A DNA stretch of 64,000 nt from Marinicella pacifica (GTDB lineage: Bacteria; Pseudomonadota; Gammaproteobacteria; Xanthomonadales; Marinicellaceae). A model generated the notes under the pieces. The model saw only the letters and a list, made by a program, of their open reading frames with translations. It ran no database searches and was not told the DNA's origin. The position numbers and the translations under genes are program-made. The stretch lies in assembly GCF_014636635.1 (NCBI RefSeq), contig NZ_BMEO01000002.1:1-64000 (forward strand), given 5' to 3'. Below are positions 1 through 7,184 of the stretch, in pieces. Positions within the stretch are counted from its first letter, which is position 1. Each line of letters starts with the position of its first letter.

Positions 1-22
1 TCATGAAAGCATGCTTTCATGA
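1..22. repeat. Perfect 22-bp palindrome at window edge
   Basis: The first 22 bases equal their own reverse complement; each arm is TCATGAAAGCA. It is not followed by a T-run on the + strand, so it is not a clear intrinsic terminator for rightward transcription. Its context to the left is cut off. It could be a dyad operator or the stem of a terminator for a gene outside the window. Confidence 0.6.
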
Positions 23-61
23 TGAAATCTCTCTCTTTACAAATGGTAGCGGTTTATTGGG

Positions 62-277
62 CTAGTCACAATCACTTTCTAATTTCTCATGAGAACAGCT
101 TATTAGATTTGGGTAACTTTTGAAGACTCTATAGGATACACCTTCATAATTATAAACGTAAAAGATGTTGCTCAAGTCTTTATTTGAAACAAGAATAGTT
201 TCAATTGTTCTTGAAGGCCTTAAATACTCTGTATTTTTGATTTTGATATTATTCATTATTAATTTTTTTCTCAACAT
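62..277 (-). CDS. Small hypothetical protein (71 aa)
   Basis: A 71-codon reading frame on the minus strand, starting at ATG 277 (a TTG lies two codons upstream) and ending in TAG. The product is basic at the N-terminus, has no signal peptide or transmembrane segment, and ends in an acidic, cysteine-containing tail (ESDCD). I do not recognise the family. No convincing ribosome binding site precedes the start, and the DNA is strongly AT-rich, so it may be spurious. It diverges from the helicase gene at 378, with about 100 bp between them. Confidence 0.35.
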   Translation of the reverse strand: MLRKKLIMNNIKIKNTEYLRPSRTIETILVSNKDLSNIFYVYNYEGVSYRVFKSYPNLISCSHEKLESDCD

Positions 278-377
278 CTTCAAGTTAGTGTGGTTTATCT
301 TACCGGCTGTTTTGTTAAAGAATCTCGTTTTGAACTATTATTTGTTTATAATGTTATAAAAAAACTGAATGTAAACA

Positions 378-3300
378 ATGGAAACTGGCCTTTACGAACA
401 ACTCATTAACAAAGTTATTGAGCTTAAAATAAATCGATTGGACGTCGATACATTTTATATTGACACTACACCTATAGATAAATCCGAAGCCAGTAAAGTT
501 CTCTCTCAATATCTGAGCCAAGTTATTCAATATGCCCTCAATCAAATAAGTGGTAAAGACAGCTTAGAACAGCAAATAAAGATTTCTAATCGCGTCATTA
601 AACTATTAAGTGAAGAAATAGCTGACTCAGACATTGTTGAGAACATCATTACCGCAGAAGCCAACATACTGACAGCCATATTGAGCAAACTAAATGCTGA
701 TTATTCTGACTTCAAATCCCACGTCAAGGAAATAACACCCTACACACGACTTTCTTATAGTGAATTATTCACTGGAAATAATGCTGGCATTTCGTTAGAA
801 AGTGAAATTAAAAAAGAAATTTTATCCTCGGATAAGGTTAGTTTTTTAGTTTCATTTATTAAATGGACTGGCATCCGTATCTTTGAAAAAGAACTGACTG
901 AATTCACAAATCGCGGTGGCGAATTAAAAATCATCACGACCTCTTACATGGGCGCCACTGATTTAAAAGCCATTCAATTTTTATCCGGGCTTAAAAATAC
1001 CGAAATCAAAGTTTCATACAACACCAGCAATGAACGCCTACATGCTAAAGCCTATCTTTTTCATCGCAATACAGGTTTTCATACTGGTTATATTGGCTCA
1101 TCAAATCTTTCTCGTTCTGCGTTAACGAATGGTCTTGAATGGAATATCAAATTGACCACTCAGGAAGTGAGCCATTTAATTGAAAAATTCAAAAAAACCT
1201 TCGAGACTTATTGGGAAGATCGAGAGTTCGAACAGTTTGACAAAGAACAACATTCCGATAAGCTTGGACAAGCACTTAAGCAAGAGCGCTTCGGTTCTAA
1301 AAGTTCATTTAATGCAACGACTCTCTTTGACATCAAACCTTACAGTTACCAACTGGAAATCTTAGAAAAACTACAAACCGAGCGACTTGTTCATAATCGA
1401 ACTAAAAATTTAGTGGTGGCTGCCACTGGCACTGGTAAAACAGTTATATCCGCTTTTGATTTCAAGCAGTTCTATCGTAAAAACCCAGAAGCAAAACTTT
1501 TGTTTGTTGCGCATCGACAGGAAATTTTGCAACAAGCCCTAGCGACCTTTCAGGGAGTTTTAAAAGATAATAACTTTGGTGAGCTATGGGTTGGTGGTCT
1601 TAAGCCTGAAAGATTTAATCATGTATTCGCATCCGTACAAACACTCAACAATCAAATTGATTCACTTCATTTGGCTTCAGATTATTATGATTTTATTATC
1701 ATCGATGAGGTTCATCATATTTCAGCCAATAGCTATCGACCCATTTTAAATCACTTTCATCCGAAAATTCTATTTGGCTTAACAGCAACACCTGAAAGGA
1801 TGGATGGTACTGATATTTTAGAAGACTTTTGCGGCGTGATTGCTGCTGAAATTCGTCTGGCAGAAGCATTAAATCGCAAATTATTATGTCCTTTTCAATA
1901 TTTTGGCATCACTGACAGTGTGGATTTATCGAATGCGGAGTGGCGAAATGGCAAATACATGCCTTCTGAACTGACCAGGATTTATACTGAAAATGATCGT
2001 CGCGTTCGTGACATTATTGATAGTATCGACAAATATCAAAACGATATCCACAATACACGAACTTTAGGATTTTGTGCTTCTCAAGAACATGCACAATATA
2101 TGGCTGAGAAATTTAATTTAGCCGGACTCAATGCGGATTATCTCATAAGTAAAAACAATCATCTAAGAAACGATATTCGCCAAAAATTTATACAAGGAAA
2201 AATTAACTATCTGTTTGTGGTTGATATATTCAATGAAGGTGTTGATATCCCCGAGATTGATACTGTTTTATTTTTAAGACCCACTGAAAGTCTAACTGTC
2301 TTCTTACAACAGCTTGGTCGGGGTTTGCGGTTATCAGAAGACAAGGATTGTTTAACGGTATTAGACTTTGTTGGCAACGCGCGCAGCGAATATGACTTTG
2401 AAACCAAGTTTCGAGCCATGATAGGTAAAACCAACACGTCAGTCCAAAAAGAACTTAAAGATGATTTCCCCCATCTTCCACTGGGCTGTTCTATCGTTTT
2501 AGAGAAAAAAGCCAAAGATATAATTTTAGCCAATATTAAAAATGCCACGAGCTTTCACAAAAACCACCTGATTAAGAAAATCAGAAACTTCAAATATCAA
2601 ACCGATTTACCATTAACACTCAAAAACTTCATCAACCTCAATCATGTACCTCTTGAGGTTTTGTACAATCGCGATTGTTGGATGCGACTTTTATATTTAG
2701 CTGGTGAGCATAAAGAATTTGATTCCAAATATGAGAAAGACATTAAACGTGCCATTTTAAATAAATGGCTTGTTTGTGATTCTTATACATATTTATCGTT
2801 TATCCTCGATTTAGCCAAAAATAATTTCCAAGTTAACTTGTCATCACTATCAGATATTGAAAGACAAATGGCTCTGATGCTCCATTATGATGTTTGGTTA
2901 GAAAATCATTCGTTTAAAAACCTGGCACAAAGTATTCAAGAAATAGGCACAAACAAAGCTCTGGTCAATGAGATTATTGAAGTATTAGAACTGCTAATCG
3001 ATAGAATCGACCATCTGGAACAAGATATTGAACTCCCCTATCAGCAACCTTTAAAAATACATAGTCGTTATACCCGTGACCAAATTTTGACCGCTTTTGG
3101 TTTCAGCACTTTTGACAAAAAATCCCATAATCGTGAAGGTGTGGCGCTGAATAAAGAAACAAACACAGAACTGCTATTTATTGATTTGCATAAATCTGAA
3201 GAAGATTACTCGCCGACCACTTTATACAATGACTATGCCATTAATGACGTATTACTACATTGGCAATCTCAAAATGCCACACGCCCCGATATTGGCAAGG

Positions 3301-3521
3301 GTTTAGACTATATAAAACACAAAGAAATTGGGCGATACATTTTAATTTTTATCCGCCCTCATAAACGTGATGAATACAATTTAACCATGGGTTATCACTT
3401 TTTAGGTAGTGCGGAAATGGTGAAATCTTATGGTTCTAAACCCATGAACATCACTTGGCGGTTACAAGAACCGATGCCAGCTTATTTGCTAAAAGAATCA
3501 GCCAAGTTAGCAGTCGGTTAA
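378..3521 (+). CDS. PLD-domain DEAD/DEAH-box helicase with DUF3427
   Basis: Large superfamily 2 helicase of 1,047 residues. The N-terminal third contains a phospholipase-D-like domain with an HxK signature (HAKAYLF, around residue 222) followed by GSSNLSRSAL. A complete helicase core follows: Walker A ATGTGKT (about 350), Walker B DEVHH (about 443), motif III-like GLTATPER, and motif VI QQLGRGLR (about 645). The last 350 residues match the DUF3427 type. Known relatives are predicted ATP-dependent DNA translocases or nucleases, often near restriction or defence genes. A defence role here is inference, because no methylase or partner is visible. The start (METGLYEQL) is family-typical although no Shine-Dalgarno is seen. 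The gene is visibly more AT-rich than DNA beyond 5 kb, which suggests acquisition. It converges with the next gene, leaving one base between stop codons. Confidence 0.9.
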   Translation: METGLYEQLINKVIELKINRLDVDTFYIDTTPIDKSEASKVLSQYLSQVIQYALNQISGKDSLEQQIKISNRVIKLLSEEIADSDIVENIITAEANILTAILSKLNADYSDFKSHVKEITPYTRLSYSELFTGNNAGISLESEIKKEILSSDKVSFLVSFIKWTGIRIFEKELTEFTNRGGELKIITTSYMGATDLKAIQFLSGLKNTEIKVSYNTSNERLHAKAYLFHRNTGFHTGYIGSSNLSRSALTNGLEWNIKLTTQEVSHLIEKFKKTFETYWEDREFEQFDKEQHSDKLGQALKQERFGSKSSFNATTLFDIKPYSYQLEILEKLQTERLVHNRTKNLVVAATGTGKTVISAFDFKQFYRKNPEAKLLFVAHRQEILQQALATFQGVLKDNNFGELWVGGLKPERFNHVFASVQTLNNQIDSLHLASDYYDFIIIDEVHHISANSYRPILNHFHPKILFGLTATPERMDGTDILEDFCGVIAAEIRLAEALNRKLLCPFQYFGITDSVDLSNAEWRNGKYMPSELTRIYTENDRRVRDIIDSIDKYQNDIHNTRTLGFCASQEHAQYMAEKFNLAGLNADYLISKNNHLRNDIRQKFIQGKINYLFVVDIFNEGVDIPEIDTVLFLRPTESLTVFLQQLGRGLRLSEDKDCLTVLDFVGNARSEYDFETKFRAMIGKTNTSVQKELKDDFPHLPLGCSIVLEKKAKDIILANIKNATSFHKNHLIKKIRNFKYQTDLPLTLKNFINLNHVPLEVLYNRDCWMRLLYLAGEHKEFDSKYEKDIKRAILNKWLVCDSYTYLSFILDLAKNNFQVNLSSLSDIERQMALMLHYDVWLENHSFKNLAQSIQEIGTNKALVNEIIEVLELLIDRIDHLEQDIELPYQQPLKIHSRYTRDQILTAFGFSTFDKKSHNREGVALNKETNTELLFIDLHKSEEDYSPTTLYNDYAINDVLLHWQSQNATRPDIGKGLDYIKHKEIGRYILIFIRPHKRDEYNLTMGYHFLGSAEMVKSYGSKPMNITWRLQEPMPAYLLKESAKLAVG

Positions 3522-3522
3522 T

Positions 3523-4032
3523 TCAAATATTTTCCTTGCCAAATCGCTTGGCCATTTCTTTTCGTTTATCAGCCATAAATTGATCAACGTCATAGGCTTT
3601 GAGCTGCTCCATAAAGCGTTTGAAGTTGAATTCGACGTCAATCAGTTCTTTGATTTCAGCTTTAAGGGTTTGGTCTTCGCTGGTTAGTAATCGATTAACT
3701 TTGTCTTTGGTATAACGAATGCTGTCGTCATAACGGACCATGCCGTTGTCCTCGAGTGGCTCCAAGCCAAATTTTTGACGGCGTTCGTTGACTTTTTGTT
3801 GGTAAGATTCTTGCATGGGGTTTTCGCCGCGTTTACGGGCTTTGTAGTCCACGGAATCATCGTACATAAAATCATATTCTTCCGGAAACATCGTAACGTG
3901 GAATTTGGATTCAAAGCGATTAAGAATATCGCGGAGTTCTTCGACGGCTTCGAAGAATTCAATTTGTTCGCTGTTGAGGCCGGCCAGTAGCTCGGCGCGT
4001 TTTTTTCTTATTTCTTTTTCTAGTCGCTGCAT
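3523..4032 (-). CDS. Hypothetical coiled, charged protein (169 aa)
   Basis: A 169-residue highly charged protein with no signal peptide and no membrane segment. The N-terminal 45 residues (starting MQRLEKEIRKKRAEL) and the C-terminal 50 residues look helical and may form coiled coils. The middle holds an aromatic, acidic stretch around PEEYDFMYDDS. A good ribosome binding site (AGGAG) lies 7 bases before the ATG. I do not recognise the family. It is convergent with the helicase and nearly touches it, so its relationship to that gene may be only positional. Confidence 0.75.
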   Translation of the reverse strand: MQRLEKEIRKKRAELLAGLNSEQIEFFEAVEELRDILNRFESKFHVTMFPEEYDFMYDDSVDYKARKRGENPMQESYQQKVNERRQKFGLEPLEDNGMVRYDDSIRYTKDKVNRLLTSEDQTLKAEIKELIDVEFNFKRFMEQLKAYDVDQFMADKRKEMAKRFGKENI

Positions 4033-4093
4033 GGTTTTTCTCCTGTTATTAAGTGGATATCAATTAAGTAATTATTGCTGTTTAATTATGGAG

Positions 4094-4165
4094 ATTCTCG
4101 TGTGGCCTACAGGGACGTAGGTCTGCAGCGTTAGCAGGGACGCGGTAGCTGCCAAGCACGAGAAT
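4094..4165. repeat. Dispersed intergenic repeat, copy 1, framed by inverted arms
   Basis: A 54-bp core (4103-4156) is framed by perfect 9-bp inverted arms ATTCTCGTG (4094-4102) and CACGAGAAT (4157-4165). The core closely matches a second copy at 38641-38693, with the same order of submotifs (TGGCCTACAGG, ACGTAGGTC, then GACGCGG and GCCAA). Two copies in unrelated intergenic regions show that it is a dispersed element. The arms mean this copy could fold as one long hairpin. Confidence 0.7.
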
Positions 4166-4189
4166 GACTGAGCTGTTATTTATCTTTTT

Positions 4190-4522
4190 TCACACCCGCC
4201 AGTCATAAATAACCAACCCAATCTTTTGGGCGTGTTTAAACATATTCTCGGTGCCTTTACCGCCGGGGAATAGGGCGACGGCGTCGGCGTAGTCGGCCAT
4301 GGCCTGGTTGCGGCGGGGGCCGGCGCCGCGGCCGTAACGTTTCCAGTCGGCTTTGAAGACTTTGATGGGGATGCCTTGTTCAGCGGCCCATTGCTCGCCT
4401 TCGGCATCAGCGCCTTGGGCACCGCCGGAGACGACTTCGGTGATGTTGTCGAGCTGATTGAGTTGTTCAATGTCTTTCGGCTTAAAGCGGTAATCACGTC
4501 CGCCGGCAATGATGAGTTTCAT
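4190..4522 (-). CDS. SLOG-domain protein (DUF2493/YspA-like)
   Basis: A 110-residue single-domain protein of the SLOG (SMF/DprA-LOG) superfamily, DUF2493/YspA-like branch. Visible landmarks are the opening strand MKLIIAGGRDY, the glycine-rich ligand loop VVSGGAQGAD (about residues 31-40), the arginine-bearing GPRRNQAMADYAD (about 69-81) and the second loop PGGKGTENM (about 86-94). SLOG proteins bind nucleotide-derived ligands, and some branches generate or sense signals in stress or defence contexts. The ligand of this branch is not established. No partner gene is tightly linked; the YefM-YoeB pair lies 147 bp upstream on the same strand. Confidence 0.85.
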   Translation of the reverse strand: MKLIIAGGRDYRFKPKDIEQLNQLDNITEVVSGGAQGADAEGEQWAAEQGIPIKVFKADWKRYGRGAGPRRNQAMADYADAVALFPGGKGTENMFKHAQKIGLVIYDWRV

Positions 4523-4669
4523 GGCGTTATTTTTGATTTTTTAAGGAGTTTTGGATTTGAGAACTTTGATGTGTTCCCGACAGTCCTTAGAATACTATGT
4601 GACAGCTAGTTATGCCAGCAGAAGTGAACTCGGAAGACGCTGAATACGACCTAATATGTCGTTATAGTT

Positions 4670-4924
4670 TTAGTAATGATATTTGCATTGCGCGATAATG
4701 ATTTGATTGTCTGTTACTCGATAAACCAATCGATTTTTGATATCAATCCGTCTTGACCAGTAACCTGACCAATCATGTTTAAGCGGTTCAGGGTCACCAA
4801 GACCTTCAAAGGGCGTACGACTGATGCTTTTAATAAGAGTGTTTATTCTTTTGAATTTCTTTTTATCGAGTCTTTGCCAGTCTAAATAGTCTTCCCAAGC
4901 CTTTTGGGAAAAGGTGATTTTCAT
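4670..4924 (-). CDS. yoeB: YoeB-family mRNA interferase toxin
   Basis: An 84-residue Txe/YoeB toxin of the RelE superfamily, which cleaves mRNA at the ribosomal A site. It starts with the family pattern FSQKAWEDYLDWQ, contains the conserved stretch FEGLGDPEPLKHDWSGYWS (about residues 39-57) and SRRIDIKNRLVYRV, and ends in the canonical CKYHY, which carries catalytic His and Tyr. The length matches E. coli YoeB (84). The start codon overlaps the stop of the antitoxin gene by ATGA, implying translational coupling. Everything needed for activity appears intact. Confidence 0.95.
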   Translation of the reverse strand: MKITFSQKAWEDYLDWQRLDKKKFKRINTLIKSISRTPFEGLGDPEPLKHDWSGYWSRRIDIKNRLVYRVTDNQIIIAQCKYHY

Positions 4925-5181
4925 GAATCCAGATCATTTAAATCGATATCAACAACCTTACCAGATTCAATTTCTGCAATAGATTCATTCAGGTTTTGTG
5001 CGTTTTTAGGGCTGGCCATGAGATATATTGTTTCTTGCATGGCGTGAAAATCATCCAGACCAATTAAAACCGCAGAAGCCCCTTTTTGGCGTGTAATGAG
5101 AACAGGCGAACTGTCTTCATTCACACGATCCAAATATTCGGCCATTGATTTTCGAAAAGATGAGTAGTTGATGGAATCCAT
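4921..5181 (-). CDS. yefM: YefM-family antitoxin
   Basis: Antitoxin partner of the downstream YoeB toxin. I chose ATG 5181 (MDSINYSSFRKSM), which matches the usual YefM/Phd N-terminus; a GTG four codons upstream would lengthen it to 90 residues. The N-terminal 50 residues form the Phd/YefM DNA-binding fold (DSSPVLITRQKGASAVLIG). The acidic C-terminus (DIDLNDLD) is the expected intrinsically disordered toxin-neutralising tail. YefM represses its own promoter, with YoeB as co-repressor. An operator-like pair of sites lies just upstream at 5207-5223. Confidence 0.93.
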   Translation of the reverse strand: MDSINYSSFRKSMAEYLDRVNEDSSPVLITRQKGASAVLIGLDDFHAMQETIYLMASPKNAQNLNESIAEIESGKVVDIDLNDLDS

Positions 5182-5206
5182 GGTTTTTATCACAAATAAT
5201 TATCAT

Positions 5207-5223
5207 TGTACCTATTTCTGTAC
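5207..5223 (-). promoter_or_regulatory. Putative YefM-YoeB operator (paired GTACA motifs)
   Basis: Two copies of GTACA on the minus strand (TGTAC at 5207-5211 and 5219-5223 on the plus strand) are spaced 12 bp apart, 26 bp upstream of the yefM start. The E. coli yefM operator is built on repeated TGTACA hexamers with similar spacing, and each motif here is five of six bases to that hexamer. Position and spacing support autoregulation of the toxin-antitoxin operon. Confidence 0.5.
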
Positions 5224-5322
5224 GCTTGTCAAATATTCTGATTTGCAGCGAAAAATTTTTGGCAGTGTTCTGTTTGCTTATACATTAATAAAAAGTAGAG
5301 ATTTAATATTTGGAGAGGACAT

Positions 5323-6777
5323 ATGAACAAGCTTGTATTTTTTTTGGTTTTTAGTGCGCTTTCGATGGCGACACAGGCGGCAGTGATTGTTGTTGATCGG
5401 GCGGATGATTTAACCACCGGGGGTGATGGTGGCTGTGATTTGCGCGAGGCGGTGAATTCGGCTAATCTGAACTTGGCTTTGGAAGATTGTACGGCCGGGG
5501 AAGATAATACACTGGATATTATTTTAATCGATGTCAATCAGCCGATTCAGTTACAGAGTGAAATCGATGTGATTGGTTCTGTCCTGATTGGGCGAATGGG
5601 TACGGGGCCGAAAGTTGAAATTATTGCCGGACCCAACAGCCGTCATTTTCATGTTAATCAAAGTGACTGGAACGACGATGATTTTGCCATTGTTAGCTTA
5701 CATTTAAAAGATGGATTGCGCAGTGATTATGGTGGATCTATTTTGATTGAGGACTCTGGCAAGGTGGAAATTGTGGACAGTGTCTTTGAGAATAATGAAG
5801 CGCCGGATGGTGGCGCTATCTTTGCTAACAGCAGTGTGGTGGCGGATTTTAAAATTCAGCGCAATCACTTTATCAATAACCGTGCCGTGGATAACGTTAA
5901 TAACAATGCCGCCGGCGGGGCGCTTTATGGCAAGAACATTGCGTTAGGTAGTTTACTGATTGAGCAAAATTTATTCCAACATAATGAAGCTGATTTTGGT
6001 GGCGCGATTTATCTTAATGATGCCAATGACATCATAAACATCAACCGCAATCGTTTTTATGGCAATATCGCCAATAACCGCGCCGGTGCGATTTATTTTG
6101 CGGCTTTAGCCAGTGGCCAAACGTATGCGACCGAACGCAATGTATTTTTAAATAATGTCAGCGATGGTTTAGGTGGTGCTATCTATGGCTTTGGTGCCGG
6201 TGGATTAACTGTTGAGATTGTAAACAGCACATTTGGCATGAATTATGCCTCGGAAGGTGGTGCCATCGCCACCATAGGCGGCAATATACAAGTCTATGCG
6301 TCCACATTGGCATACAATGCGGCCACCACCGGTGCTCAGGCTTATCAGATCAATGGCGGCACTGTGGCTTTTGCAAAAAGCATTCTCGCCTATGGTCAAT
6401 TGAGCGCTAACTGTTCAGGCAATATCCAGGCGCATTTGGACAATATTGACGATGATGGTAGTTGTGGCTTTGATACCAATGACGGCAATATCGTTGATGA
6501 CCCAATGCTATCGGGTTTGATTGAATACAATAATGCCAACCCGGACATTCCGACTTTATTGCCTGGTTTTGAGTTAGCTGCCGATTCACCGGCAATTGAT
6601 TATGAAGATAATTATTTATGCTGGATTCCACCGGGCGCGGATTTGAATGAAGATCAGAACGGCCAAAGTCGCGAAGTGGACGGTGATAATGACGGTACCG
6701 CCAGCTGTGATCTCGGCGCCCTGGAAGCCCCGGCCAACACCGATTTAATCTTTGCCGATAGTCTCGGCGTATTTTAA
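5323..6777 (+). CDS. Secreted beta-helix protein with CSLREA and choice-of-anchor Q-like domains
   Basis: A 484-residue exported protein. The signal peptide (residues 1-19, MNKLVFFLVFSALSMATQA) is followed by a CSLREA-type N-terminal domain (GCDLREAVNSAN). Next come repeated Asn/Gly-rich beta-helix rungs of the form NNxAxxxGGAIY (about residues 150-330). The C-terminal region resembles choice-of-anchor Q domains (SPAIDY followed by CDLGALEAP). The protein ends TDLIFADSLGVF, related to the terminal tails of two other secreted proteins in this window. A strong ribosome binding site (GGAGAGG) precedes ATG 5323. The likely role is a surface or extracellular adhesin/polysaccharide-binding protein; this is inferred from fold only, and no catalytic motif is evident. 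Confidence 0.85.
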   Translation: MNKLVFFLVFSALSMATQAAVIVVDRADDLTTGGDGGCDLREAVNSANLNLALEDCTAGEDNTLDIILIDVNQPIQLQSEIDVIGSVLIGRMGTGPKVEIIAGPNSRHFHVNQSDWNDDDFAIVSLHLKDGLRSDYGGSILIEDSGKVEIVDSVFENNEAPDGGAIFANSSVVADFKIQRNHFINNRAVDNVNNNAAGGALYGKNIALGSLLIEQNLFQHNEADFGGAIYLNDANDIININRNRFYGNIANNRAGAIYFAALASGQTYATERNVFLNNVSDGLGGAIYGFGAGGLTVEIVNSTFGMNYASEGGAIATIGGNIQVYASTLAYNAATTGAQAYQINGGTVAFAKSILAYGQLSANCSGNIQAHLDNIDDDGSCGFDTNDGNIVDDPMLSGLIEYNNANPDIPTLLPGFELAADSPAIDYEDNYLCWIPPGADLNEDQNGQSREVDGDNDGTASCDLGALEAPANTDLIFADSLGVF

Positions 6778-6804
6778 CTGAATTTTCATAGGTCCTCCGA
6801 AGGC

Positions 6805-7075
6805 TAGTGTAGTGTATTGAACTAATATGCCCTATGAGAGACTGCCACAAGTCTCATAGCAAGGCATCGTTTGTAGATAATGGCCATAGTCCTTATCAAG
6901 AACGATAACGCAGCAATGAGGCTTGTGGCGGTCTCCCGAAGGGTGAACCCTAAAACAGCCATCTACGGCGTTATGTTTCCTGGCAATAAGACTAACTATT
7001 ACTGCGAAAACAAGCCTTGTAGCTGACTATTTTATGATTCACTCATAGGGTATATTAGTTCAATACACTACACTA
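6805..7075. mobile_element. MITE-like element, 271 bp, 34-bp terminal inverted repeats
   Basis: The left end (6805-6838, beginning TAGTGTAGTGTATTGAAC) and right end (7042-7075) are inverted repeats matching at 33 of 34 positions. The interior has no plausible gene. It contains a second, imperfect inverted structure around 6852-6925 (arms beginning CTCATAGC and ending GCAATGAG). The outermost dinucleotide at each end is TA, compatible with TA-target duplication as in IS630/Tc1-mariner elements, but this cannot be told apart from TIR sequence here. It fills most of the 407-bp gap (6778-7184) between two secreted-protein genes. No transposase gene is in the window, so it would be non-autonomous. 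Confidence 0.85.
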
Positions 7076-7184
7076 ATAGGTGCTTTTTGCACTTGCCGGC
7101 CTTTTTTTTTAGCTTAGTTGTCCTGTCTGAATCACCACTGTCGTTACTGAGGATAAACAATGAACAACTTTCTTTGGAGGTCTT

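Noticed and set aside
4180-4509. Alternative overlapping frame in the SLOG gene
   Set aside because: Runs in the same strand through the SLOG gene with no family match and no ribosome binding site; the 4190-4522 frame has clear SLOG motifs.
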